A DNA stretch of 12,260 bases from positions 1-12,260 of the forward strand of contig JARGNS010000050.1 of the NCBI GenBank assembly GCA_029213105.1. The letters run 5' to 3'. Positions 6,413 through 12,260 of the stretch are shown here, one piece after another; within the stretch, counting starts at the first letter, position 1; each line of letters opens with the position of its first letter. The stretch comes from Planctomycetota bacterium. Lineage in GTDB: Bacteria > Planctomycetota > PLA2 > JAEUHO01. Under the pieces are notes generated by a model. That model worked only from the letters and a program-made list of their open reading frames with translations. It was not told the DNA's origin and did not search any database. A program made the translations under genes and the position numbers.

Positions 6413-7686
6413 CGCGTTCGCGCCGGCTGGAAGCGCTGCGTCAGCGTCACCCGCTCGAGGCGCATGCGCCAGGCGAGGGGCCCGCCGGTGCCGGCGCCGA
6501 CGGTTGGCAGGGCGACGTAGCAGAGCTCGTGTTCGCCCTTGCGGTACTCCAGTGCCGCATGCAGCGTCTGCTTGCCTTCGAGCGGCAGCACGACGGGATT
6601 GCGCTCCGTCTCACGCCAGGGCACGTTGCGATCGGCCGAGATGAAGATCCGGTCGTGCAGGTGGTGCACCTCGAGCTTCGTACCCACGAAGCCCATGTCG
6701 GGGCGCTCGCCATGGATCTCGATCCGCGGCTTCACGGGGATGCCGCCGCCGAACAGCGGCACGGCCGGCAGGGGATCCCCCGCGCGCCGGACCTGCACTT
6801 CGAGGGACTCGTCGAAGGCGATGCGCGCGATCCGTACGCGGGCCTGGGCGCGGTGGGCGGTGAGACGCGCCGCCCCCTCGATGGTCACGGTGCCAGGCAG
6901 CGCGCGTTCGTCGAGGCCCAGGGCCCGCGCCAGGGGCTCCTCGAGCAGGAGACTCCCCGTGTAGCTGGTGTCGATGCGGGCGCGGATCCAGCTGCGCGCG
7001 CCCGTCTGCGGGTGCAGGACCTCTACGGCGCAGGTCGGCTTCCGGGTGGCCCCGGTCAGGCGCGCGAGGCCCGCGGCCACGCGTGTGGCGGTGTCCGTCC
7101 CGGCCGCGGCCCCGATGCGCGCCAGCACGCCCTGTCCCAGGGCGGCGGTGCCGATCTGCGGTGCCTGCTGCAGCGTGAAGAAGCGCGCCGTCCACGTGCT
7201 CTTGCCCTTCGCCCTCCGCCGGTCCCGCTCGGCATCCAGGGCCGTGCGCGGGAAGACGACCCCGCTGGCCACACCCTGTTGCGTGTCGCCTTCGCCACCT
7301 CCCTGGTCGCCGGTGGCGTCGTTCGAGCGCGCACCGTCCGGGGTGGCGCCGTCGCCTGCACCTTCGGGCAGGTGCGCGGCGATGAGGACGCCTGCCACGA
7401 GCACGGCCGCGGCGAGGCCGGCGAACATCGCGAAGCGCATGGGGTGTCGCGTCCGGACCGCGCGCCGGGCCGGCTCCCGGACCGCCGCGAGCACACGATC
7501 CTCCAGAAGAGGGGAAGGCGCGAGCACGGCCAGCTCCTGGCGCAGGCGGTCCAGTTCGGCCCGCGTCGCCGCCGCCTCCGCACGGCACGGCGCGCACGAG
7601 GCGAGGTGGTCGCGCACGTCGCCGCCGGCGGGCTCGCCCGCTTCGATGGCGGGGAGCAGATCGCGCACCTGGTGGCAGCTCAACAT
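6007..7686 (-). CDS. Transmembrane zinc-finger anti-sigma factor with retropepsin-like domain, apparently frameshifted
   Basis: The start ATG at 7686 overlaps the end of the sigma gene by 7 nt, with GGAG 8 nt upstream. Residues 4-35 form an anti-sigma zinc finger (zf-HC2/ZAS type): CHQVRDLLPAIEAGE, then HLASCAPC, with His28, Cys31 and Cys34 as ligands. A membrane segment spans about 84-106. A low-complexity Gly/Asp/Thr stretch (108-140) leads to a region at about 219-350 like clan AA aspartyl proteases: IDTSYTGSLLL (238-248), then a helix PLARALGL, then a later GFVGTKLEV stretch. The usual DTG is DTS here, so activity is doubtful. From about residue 423 to the stop at 6007 the frame turns Arg/Ser/Pro/Ala-rich and looks non-coding, while the frame one base away encodes a sensible protein (5573-6412). 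The true product is probably about 700 residues joining both. Role inferred: holds the upstream sigma factor at the membrane and releases it on a periplasmic signal. Confidence 0.75.
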   Translation of the reverse strand: MLSCHQVRDLLPAIEAGEPAGGDVRDHLASCAPCRAEAAATRAELDRLRQELAVLAPSPLLEDRVLAAVREPARRAVRTRHPMRFAMFAGLAAAVLVAGVLIAAHLPEGAGDGATPDGARSNDATGDQGGGEGDTQQGVASGVVFPRTALDAERDRRRAKGKSTWTARFFTLQQAPQIGTAALGQGVLARIGAAAGTDTATRVAAGLARLTGATRKPTCAVEVLHPQTGARSWIRARIDTSYTGSLLLEEPLARALGLDERALPGTVTIEGAARLTAHRAQARVRIARIAFDESLEVQVRRAGDPLPAVPLFGGGIPVKPRIEIHGERPDMGFVGTKLEVHHLHDRIFISADRNVPWRETERNPVVLPLEGKQTLHAALEYRKGEHELCYVALPTVGAGTGGPLAWRMRLERVTLTQRFQPARTRCRAARARPSRWPTTRVASPSSTCAASEGPCSCASVGPMGASTGTRLPWIPRTCGWGPSASLSARTARHMCTARSFRRRPTRHSYTAHRLGRRCAHCSPWSPAWPASSASPMAPRRSRSWCGRSAARPGSSSPAC

Positions 7687-8183
7687 CGACTCAACTCCTT
7701 CCGGAGACGGGCGAGGCCCTGGGTGTAGATCCGGTGGGCCGTGCTCTTCGAGCAGCCCATGAGCTCCGCGATGTCGCGCAGGGGTAGACCGTCCATGACC
7801 TTGAGCCAGCACACGAGGCGCTGGTCGTCCGGCAGGGCGCGCCACGCATCGACCGCGGCGCCATCGACCGGCTCGGGGGCGGCTTCCAGCCCCTCCGCCC
7901 GCTCGCCCAGGGGCTGGCTGCGTTGGCCCCGGCGGTGCAGGTCGCGTGCGGCATTGCGCACGATCTGCAGCAGCCAGGGCCCGAAGCGCGTCGGGTCCTT
8001 CAGCTGGTCGAGCCGGCGGAACGCGCGACAGAAGGCCTCTTGGACGAGGTCCTCGGCATCGGCGGCGTTGCGGACCTTGGCCAGCGCGGCGCCGTAGGCA
8101 CGCCCGAGCCAGCGGCGGGCCAGGGCCTCGCGGCTGCGGCGGTCGCCGGCAAGGGCGCGTTGGATCAGGGCTTGGTCGCTCAT
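7680..8183 (-). CDS. ECF RNA polymerase sigma factor paired with the anti-sigma gene
   Basis: A 167-residue sigma-70-family protein. Region 2 is at about 5-82, with the conserved DAEDLVQEAFCRAFRRLDQL (42-61) and a FGPWLLQIVRNAARD (67-81) end. Region 4 is at about 112-163, with the helix-turn-helix LPLRDIAELMGCSKSTAHRIYTQGLARLRKEL. The length is normal for an ECF factor. The start is the ATG at 8183, because upstream in-frame sequence is not conserved-looking and enters the divergent promoter region. The TGA stop lies within ATGTTGA of the next gene, so the two are translationally coupled, as is usual for a sigma/anti-sigma pair. A possible autoregulatory promoter is noted separately. The gene is divergent from the flavoprotein gene at 8271. 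It belongs to a different ECF group from the sigma factor at 2489: it is shorter and lacks the FHTTRW signature. Confidence 0.92.
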   Translation of the reverse strand: MSDQALIQRALAGDRRSREALARRWLGRAYGAALAKVRNAADAEDLVQEAFCRAFRRLDQLKDPTRFGPWLLQIVRNAARDLHRRGQRSQPLGERAEGLEAAPEPVDGAAVDAWRALPDDQRLVCWLKVMDGLPLRDIAELMGCSKSTAHRIYTQGLARLRKELSRC

Positions 8184-8194
8184 CTCATCCACAG

Positions 8195-8219
8195 GACGCG
8201 CCCTGCTCCTTCCTGTCCC
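8195..8219 (-). promoter_or_regulatory. Candidate ECF-type promoter GGGAC-N16-CGTC upstream of the sigma gene
   Basis: On the minus strand GGGAC (8215-8219) is separated by 16 nt from CGTC (8195-8198), close to the GGAAC-N16/17-CGTC form many ECF factors recognise. CGTC ends 11 nt before the ATG at 8183, which would leave only a few nucleotides of leader. Autoregulation is common for ECF operons, but a match this short can occur by chance. Confidence 0.3.
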
Positions 8220-8257
8220 GCCGATTTCGATTCCACCGTTGCGAGCCATGGGGCGCG

Positions 8258-8263
8258 TAGACT
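8258..8263 (+). promoter_or_regulatory. -10-like hexamer TAGACT for the leaderless flavoprotein gene
   Basis: TAGACT ends 7 nt before the GTG at 8271, placing the expected transcription start at the start codon. The nucleotides between (CCGCCCC) contain no Shine-Dalgarno sequence. No -35 is evident at the normal spacing. Confidence 0.45.
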
Positions 8264-8270
8264 CCGCCCC

Positions 8271-9509
8271 GTGGAGGCCTCGACCGACATCGTCATCGTA
8301 GGCGCAGGCGCCGCCGGGCTCATGGCGGCGATCCAGACCGCGCGCCACGCCCGCGGCCAGCGCGTCCTGCTCGTGGACGGGGCTGCACGGCTCGGCGCCA
8401 AGATCCTCGTGGCCGGGGGCGGGCGCTGCAACGTGACCCACCACGCCGTGGACGAGCGAGACTTCGCCGGCGCCACGCCGGCGGCCGTGCGGAAGGTGCT
8501 GCGGCAGTTCGACGTGGAGGCGACGCGGGCGTTCTTCGCGGAGATCGGCGTCGAGCTCAAGCGCGAGGACACGGGCAAGCTGTTCCCGGTCACGGACAAG
8601 GCCCGCACGGTCCTCGAGGGGCTGCTCGGCGCCGCACGCGATGCCGGCGTCGAGCTGCGGCATCCATTCCGCGTGGAGCGCATCGAGCGGGGCGCGGACG
8701 GAGGCTTCACGCTGCATGCCGCCGACGGCGTGGTGCACGCGCGTCGCCTCGTGCTCGCCACGGGCGGGAAGAGCCTGCCGAAGAGCGGCTCGGATGGTCA
8801 CGGCTACGCGCTTGCCACGCACCTCGGGCACACGCTGACCGAGCGCATCGAGCCGGCCCTCGTGCCGCTCCTGCTCCCCGACGGACATCCGCTCACCGCG
8901 ATTCCCGGTGTGGCCGCGCCGGTGCGCCTCGAGGTCCGCTCCGCCACGGGCAAGCGCCTGCACGCGGTCGAGGGTGCCCTGCTCTGCACGCACTTCGGAC
9001 TGAGCGGTCCGGCCGTCCTCGACGTCAGCCGGCACTGGATCCTCGCGGAGGCGGACCTGGTCGTCTCCTGGCTGCCCCAGCGCGACGCCCAGGCGATCGA
9101 CGCCGCCCTGCAGAGGCTGCGTGGGGCGAACCCCGTCGAGTGGTTGCTGCCGCAGCTGCCGCGGCGGCTCGCCCACACGCTGGTCCGCATGGCCGGCGTC
9201 GACCCGGAGGCATCGCACGTGGATCTCTCGCGGGCCACGCGCAAGGCGCTGGTGTCGGCCCTGACGGCCATGCCGCTGCCCGTCACCGGGCCGCGCGGCT
9301 GGACCTGGGCGGAGGTCACGGCCGGCGGGGTGCCGCTGCGCGAAGTGCGCCTCGATTCCCTGGCGTCACGTGCCTGCCCCGGGCTCGACCGGTGCGGCGA
9401 GATTCTCGATGTGGACGGCCGGATCGGCGGCTTCAACTTCCAATGGGCCTGGGCTTCGGGCACCGTGGTGGGGCGCGCGCTGGGCGCCGAAGGAGACTGC
9501 GCCCCGTGA
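8271..9509 (+). CDS. BaiN/HI0933-family NAD(P)/FAD-dependent oxidoreductase
   Basis: A 412-residue flavoprotein. The N-terminal dinucleotide-binding motif is IVIVGAGAAGLMAA (7-20), preceded by only six residues, which supports the GTG at 8271. The family hallmark GGGRCNVT follows at 49-56, then a LVLATGGKSLPKSGSDG stretch, CTHFGLSGPAVLD in the middle, and TAGGVPLREV (350-359) with a C-terminal FNFQWAWASG that closes the FAD site. This set defines the HI0933/BaiN/YhiN group, annotated variously as aminoacetone oxidase-like or bile-acid dehydrogenase-like. For most members the physiological substrate is unknown, so only FAD binding and a probable redox role can be stated. The protein is soluble, with no signal peptide. 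It overlaps the PIG-L gene by 4 nt in a GTGA junction, so the two are translated together. Confidence 0.92.
   Translation: MEASTDIVIVGAGAAGLMAAIQTARHARGQRVLLVDGAARLGAKILVAGGGRCNVTHHAVDERDFAGATPAAVRKVLRQFDVEATRAFFAEIGVELKREDTGKLFPVTDKARTVLEGLLGAARDAGVELRHPFRVERIERGADGGFTLHAADGVVHARRLVLATGGKSLPKSGSDGHGYALATHLGHTLTERIEPALVPLLLPDGHPLTAIPGVAAPVRLEVRSATGKRLHAVEGALLCTHFGLSGPAVLDVSRHWILAEADLVVSWLPQRDAQAIDAALQRLRGANPVEWLLPQLPRRLAHTLVRMAGVDPEASHVDLSRATRKALVSALTAMPLPVTGPRGWTWAEVTAGGVPLREVRLDSLASRACPGLDRCGEILDVDGRIGGFNFQWAWASGTVVGRALGAEGDCAP
9490..9495 (+). promoter_or_regulatory. Ribosome binding site AAGGAG for the PIG-L gene
   Basis: AAGGAG lies inside the end of the flavoprotein gene, 10 nt before the GTG at 9506. 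It favours this GTG over the in-frame ATG at 9524 and supports translational coupling through the GTGA overlap. Confidence 0.55.
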
Positions 9510-10267
9510 CTCTCGCCCGAACCATGGATGAACTCGCGGGCCTGCGTGCGGCCTCGCGACGCGTGCTCGCCGTGTTGGCGCACCCGGATGATGAAGCGTA
9601 CGGCTGTGCGGGAGCTCTCGCCCGCGCGGGCGCCGACCCGGACGCGGCTGCCGTGCTGCTCTGCCTCACGCGCGGCGAGGCGTCCTCCATGGGACCGGCC
9701 CGCGGCCTCACGCCCACGGAAGTGGGGCGCTTGCGCGAGGGGCGCCTTGTCGCCGTCGCCGAGCACCTGCACCTGGCGGGATTGCTCGTGCCGGGCCTGC
9801 CCGACGGTCGGCTGGATCGCCTGGCGCTTGACGAGGTCGACGCGCCCGTGCGCGCGGCGATTGCCGCCTTCGACCCGCACGTCGTCATCACCGCCGATGC
9901 ACGCGGTGTGAACGGCCATCGCGACCACATCGCCGCGCACTGGGCCGTCCGGCGTGCCCTGGCCGCCGCGCCCCCGCGCCGGCTGGCCATGCTCGCGTAT
10001 CCGCCCGAGGTCTGCGAGGCCGCCAAGCCGCGGCTCCTCTTCGCGACCCCCGAGCAGGAGATCGACGCGGTGGTCCACCTCGCGCCGGCCGAGATCGACG
10101 CCAAGGAGGCCGCCCTGCAGACCCATGAGGCGCTGGTGACCCTGAACGCGGAGGGCGCGCAAGAAGGCCTTGTCGTGCGGCCGCCCGTGGAGCGCTACGA
10201 CCTCCTGGGGGAGGCGCACGCCCCGCCCCTCGAGGACCTCTTCGCGGGGCTTTCCGCACGCGTTTGA
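9506..10267 (+). CDS. PIG-L/LmbE family zinc-dependent deacetylase
   Basis: A 253-residue protein with the family signature LAHPDDEAYGCAGAL (24-38), in which His26 and Asp29 should bind zinc and Asp28 act as the base. The second metal-ligand region is NGHRDHIAAH (136-145), with His141 the likely ligand. Relatives remove acetyl groups from N-acetylglucosamine-type substrates, as in MshB, BshB and GlcNAc-PI deacetylase; mycothiol or bacillithiol synthesis, sugar catabolism or glycan editing are all possible. The substrate cannot be read from the sequence, and no thiol-pathway genes are nearby. No signal peptide is seen, so it is probably cytoplasmic. The length is normal for the family. The GTG at 9506 is chosen for its overlap with the upstream stop and its AAGGAG. 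The ATG at 9524 would also keep the whole domain. The GTGA overlap with the flavoprotein suggests a linked function. Confidence 0.9.
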   Translation: MTLARTMDELAGLRAASRRVLAVLAHPDDEAYGCAGALARAGADPDAAAVLLCLTRGEASSMGPARGLTPTEVGRLREGRLVAVAEHLHLAGLLVPGLPDGRLDRLALDEVDAPVRAAIAAFDPHVVITADARGVNGHRDHIAAHWAVRRALAAAPPRRLAMLAYPPEVCEAAKPRLLFATPEQEIDAVVHLAPAEIDAKEAALQTHEALVTLNAEGAQEGLVVRPPVERYDLLGEAHAPPLEDLFAGLSARV

Positions 10268-10299
10268 GAGCCACGGTGGGCGGGGAGCGCCGCGCTCGC

Positions 10300-10305
10300 T
10301 ACGCT
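10300..10305 (+). promoter_or_regulatory. -10-like hexamer TACGCT for a leaderless von Willebrand A-like gene
   Basis: TACGCT ends 6 nt before the ATG at 10312, with no Shine-Dalgarno sequence between. A 13-bp palindrome, GAGCGC-C-GCGCTC (10285-10297), ends 2 bp upstream of it and may be an operator or chance. The position fits a separate promoter in the 44-bp gap after the PIG-L gene. Confidence 0.4.
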
Positions 10306-10311
10306 CTCGCC

Positions 10312-12033
10312 ATGCGAAGTCACGTCCCCCGTCCGCTGGTCCGGCTCGGTGGGCGGCTGCTGACGATGCTGGTGCTCCTCCTGGCAGGCGTGCCCGCCCT
10401 GGCAGACGAGGCGCCCACCGCCGCCGACGTCACCGAGCCCGGGCGTAGCCTCGAGCGCGCCGTGCGTGTCGCCCTCGGCACCACGGAGAAGACCAAGCGC
10501 ACGCTGGTGTTCCTCCTCGACCCGACGCCCTCGGTGAAGTCCGCGGGCTTCGAGGCGGTTCTCACGCGCGCGCTGGCCCCGGCGCTGGAGACCCAGCCGG
10601 CGCTCGCCGTCGGCCTCGCGGTGGCCGGCGACAAGAAGGGCTGGCGCCTGGCACCCTCACGCGACGCCGGGAAGATCCTGGAAGTCGTGCACGAGGTGCT
10701 GGCGGAGGCCAAGCCGAACTTCCGCAACCTCTACGGGGATGCACGCCGCCTGGGCAGCATGCTGGCCAAGCGCTCCGGGCGCCGTGAGCTCGTGATCGTG
10801 TCGCTGGACAACGGCGACGCCGAGGACGACGTCGAGTCCACCGCCGCGGCGCTCGCGCGGCTCAAGGTCCGCACGTCCTGCATCACGAGCGAGGTCTACG
10901 TCGCGGACAGCTACTACCTGAGCGGTACGCGGACCGTGCCGCGGGGGGTGACGCTCGGCGCCGGCGACGCGCCCTACGTCACGCTGCCGTGGGGCTGGCT
11001 GTTCCAGTCCGTCATCGCGAACGAGACCACCCCGAGTGGCTATGCCTACTACGGCTTGACGCACCTCGCGGCGGCGACCGCCGGGCGCGTGTTCCTCTAC
11101 AGCGCGCCCGGCGGGACCCATCGCTGCGCGTACTACGGCACGTGCCCGGTGTGTCCGGAGGATCACCAGCCGACCGACGACGCCTTCCAGACCCACCGCC
11201 TCAAGCTGCTCGCCCCGCCCGCGGGCACCCGCAGCAAGGCCGGCGCGGTCATGGCGCGCGATCCCTGGTTCCGCGCGATGCTCAAGGCCTGGGATCAAGC
11301 CGCGAAGGCCGGCCTGCTTCGCAGCAAGCCCTCGATCCGGATCGCGGGCGGCAACGTCAAGCCCGAACGCCGCGTGCAGGGGCGCCTGGCGCCCTTGCTG
11401 GGCAGCCTCTCGGGGTGGAAGCGCCTGGCCGACAAGAGCGACAAGACCCGAGCGGCCTGCGAGAAGGTCATCGAATCCTTGCGCGCCCAGATGGAGTCGA
11501 TTGGCGATGAGCAGGGCCAGCCCCGCTACCGCGCCATGTGCGACTTCACCCTCGCCATGCTGCACGTGACCAAGGCGAATCTGGTGGCCTACAGCGCGTT
11601 CTGTCGGGAGGTCGCGCCGGCCTTGCTCGGTCGTGAGCCGTATGTCTTCGAGCCACCCGAGATGTCGCCCATCGCGGAGGGGCGGCGGGTGGTCGGCATC
11701 ATGTGCCAGCCGCTCTCGCTCTGCCACGGCGTTGGGCCGCTGCGCACGCTGCGCTTGCCCGGCGGTGCTGACTGGCAGACGGAACTCGACGCACTCGACA
11801 AGATCGTGACCGGCTTCATGCGCCGCTACGGGCACACACCGTACGCCATGGCACTGCGCCATCAGGGCATTGCCCGCTTCACGTTCACCTACCGCGGCAC
11901 GGGAACGATCGTGCCGCCCCCCAAGCCCAAGTCGCGTACGGAGAACGAGACGACGGAGACGGGCCGGCCCAACCGCGCCGGCGGCGCGGCCAGTGGCGGC
12001 GGCTCCGGTTCCCCCACGACGGGAGGCGGCTAG
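10312..12033 (+). CDS. Secreted von Willebrand A-like protein with Cys cluster and disordered Gly/Pro tail
   Basis: A 573-residue protein with a signal peptide (1-32: RPLVRLGGRLLTMLVLLLAG, then ALADEA). Residues 62-195 look like a von Willebrand A domain: strand TLVFLLDPTPS (64-74), where Asp70-x-Thr72-x-Ser74 occupies the place of the DxSxS metal site, then a helix, then RELVIVSLDNGDAED (158-172). Residues 270-285 hold a compact H-x-C-x5-C-x2-C-x3-H set (His270, Cys272, Cys278, Cys281, His285), which may bind metal or form disulfides. The rest, to about 530, is mainly helical and not recognised. Residues 534-573 are a Pro/Lys then Gly/Ser-rich, disordered tail. An in-frame TTG at 10264 is possible, but the ATG at 10312 gives a clean signal peptide and a -10-like hexamer ends 6 nt before it. 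The next gene overlaps its stop, so the two are co-expressed. Function is unknown; secreted VWA proteins usually bind partners. Confidence 0.82.
   Translation: MRSHVPRPLVRLGGRLLTMLVLLLAGVPALADEAPTAADVTEPGRSLERAVRVALGTTEKTKRTLVFLLDPTPSVKSAGFEAVLTRALAPALETQPALAVGLAVAGDKKGWRLAPSRDAGKILEVVHEVLAEAKPNFRNLYGDARRLGSMLAKRSGRRELVIVSLDNGDAEDDVESTAAALARLKVRTSCITSEVYVADSYYLSGTRTVPRGVTLGAGDAPYVTLPWGWLFQSVIANETTPSGYAYYGLTHLAAATAGRVFLYSAPGGTHRCAYYGTCPVCPEDHQPTDDAFQTHRLKLLAPPAGTRSKAGAVMARDPWFRAMLKAWDQAAKAGLLRSKPSIRIAGGNVKPERRVQGRLAPLLGSLSGWKRLADKSDKTRAACEKVIESLRAQMESIGDEQGQPRYRAMCDFTLAMLHVTKANLVAYSAFCREVAPALLGREPYVFEPPEMSPIAEGRRVVGIMCQPLSLCHGVGPLRTLRLPGGADWQTELDALDKIVTGFMRRYGHTPYAMALRHQGIARFTFTYRGTGTIVPPPKPKSRTENETTETGRPNRAGGAASGGGSGSPTTGGG
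12021..12026 (+). promoter_or_regulatory. Ribosome binding site GGGAGG for the downstream secreted gene
   Basis: GGGAGG lies 6 nt before the GTG at 12033, inside the Gly-rich tail codons of the upstream gene. It is one of the strongest Shine-Dalgarno matches in the window and settles the start of the truncated last gene. Confidence 0.6.
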
Positions 12034-12260
12034 TGGCCGCGCGCGTCTACGCCTGCTTGGTCGCACTGGTGGCGGTGATCGCCCTGGCGGCACCCGCGCG
12101 CGGCGACGTCGACCTCGACGCGGAGGTCGAGCGTCTGGTCGGCGCCGATGCCACCCAGCGCAGCGCCGCGTACAACGCCCTGCAGCGCGCGAAGGATCCG
12201 GCGATCGTCGCACGCCTCGTCAAGCGCCTGCCAGCGGCGGAGGACATGGCGCAGTACTAC
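12033..12260 (+). CDS. N-terminus of a secreted protein, possibly HEAT-repeat, cut by window edge
   Basis: The GTG at 12033 shares its G with the TAG stop of the preceding gene (TAGTG), and GGGAGG lies 6 nt upstream. The visible 76 residues start with a signal peptide: the hydrophobic YACLVALVAVIALAAPARG, with a likely cut near residue 24. The mature part, DVDLDAEVERLVGAD, then QRSAAYNALQRAKDPAIVARLVKRL, looks like the helix pairs of HEAT or Armadillo-type repeats, which are common in secreted planctomycete proteins. That assignment rests on about 50 residues and is tentative. The frame is open to the edge. It is almost certainly co-translated with the von Willebrand A-like protein and may act with it outside the cytoplasm. 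Confidence 0.65.
   Translation, partial: MAARVYACLVALVAVIALAAPARGDVDLDAEVERLVGADATQRSAAYNALQRAKDPAIVARLVKRLPAAEDMAQYY

Noticed and set aside
6529..7728. A 399-codon plus-strand frame opposite the anti-sigma gene
   Set aside because: No motif, and the opposite strand has a zinc finger, a membrane segment and coupling to the sigma gene.
7687..7845. Extension of the anti-sigma gene to a start at 7845 within the sigma gene
   Set aside because: The extra residues do not resemble a ZAS N-terminus, whereas the ATG at 7686 puts the zinc finger at residue 4 and has GGAG upstream.
10264..10311. TTG start at 10264 overlapping the PIG-L stop
   Set aside because: It would put 16 extra residues before a clean signal peptide, and the ATG at 10312 has a -10-like element at the right distance. 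Not fully excluded.
10657..12213. A 518-codon minus-strand frame opposite the von Willebrand A-like gene
   Set aside because: Arg-rich composition, no motif and no promoter. The plus-strand gene has a signal peptide and domain structure.

Overview
The window reads as a high-GC bacterial chromosome segment, most likely from Planctomycetota. The clues are a Pkn-type Ser/Thr kinase next to an ECF sigma factor of the planctomycete 'FHTTRW' type, many secreted proteins of uncertain function (von Willebrand A-like, transglutaminase-like, HEAT-like), and a zinc-finger anti-sigma protein carrying ExbD-like domains. The phylum call is inference from gene content. I found no RNA genes, insertion sequences, CRISPR arrays or integration sites. 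Coding density is very high, and every gap between genes is about 120 bp or less.

Layout. (1) 1-508, minus: the N-terminal part of a secreted class C beta-lactamase-like serine hydrolase, cut by the left edge. (2) 620-3226, plus: a membrane Ser/Thr kinase followed 30 bp later by an ECF sigma factor, probably a signalling pair. (3) 3231-4790, minus: a secreted transglutaminase-like protein, convergent with the sigma gene with only 4 bp between them. (4) 4912-5553, plus: PlsY, the acyl-phosphate:glycerol-3-phosphate acyltransferase. (5) 5573-8183, minus: a second ECF sigma factor overlapping a zinc-finger anti-sigma gene. Its product continues past one membrane segment into a retropepsin-like domain and, after an apparent frameshift near 6415-6425, two ExbD/TolR-like periplasmic domains. 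(6) 8271-10267, plus: a BaiN/HI0933-type flavoprotein overlapping a PIG-L deacetylase by 4 nt. (7) 10312-12260, plus: a secreted von Willebrand A-like protein whose stop codon overlaps the start of a second secreted protein, cut by the right edge.

The most interesting points are the composite anti-sigma protein and its frame break, and a repeated promoter arrangement. Four genes (starts 2489, 4912, 8271, 10312) have a TANNNT -10-like hexamer ending 6-7 nt before the start codon and no convincing Shine-Dalgarno sequence. That is what leaderless transcription predicts. Genes inside operons (7686, 9506, 12033) instead have GGAG-type ribosome binding sites and overlap the upstream stop codon. The gene at 4790 has a conventional short leader with GGAG. 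The window therefore seems to show two start modes: leaderless at transcript heads and Shine-Dalgarno inside operons.
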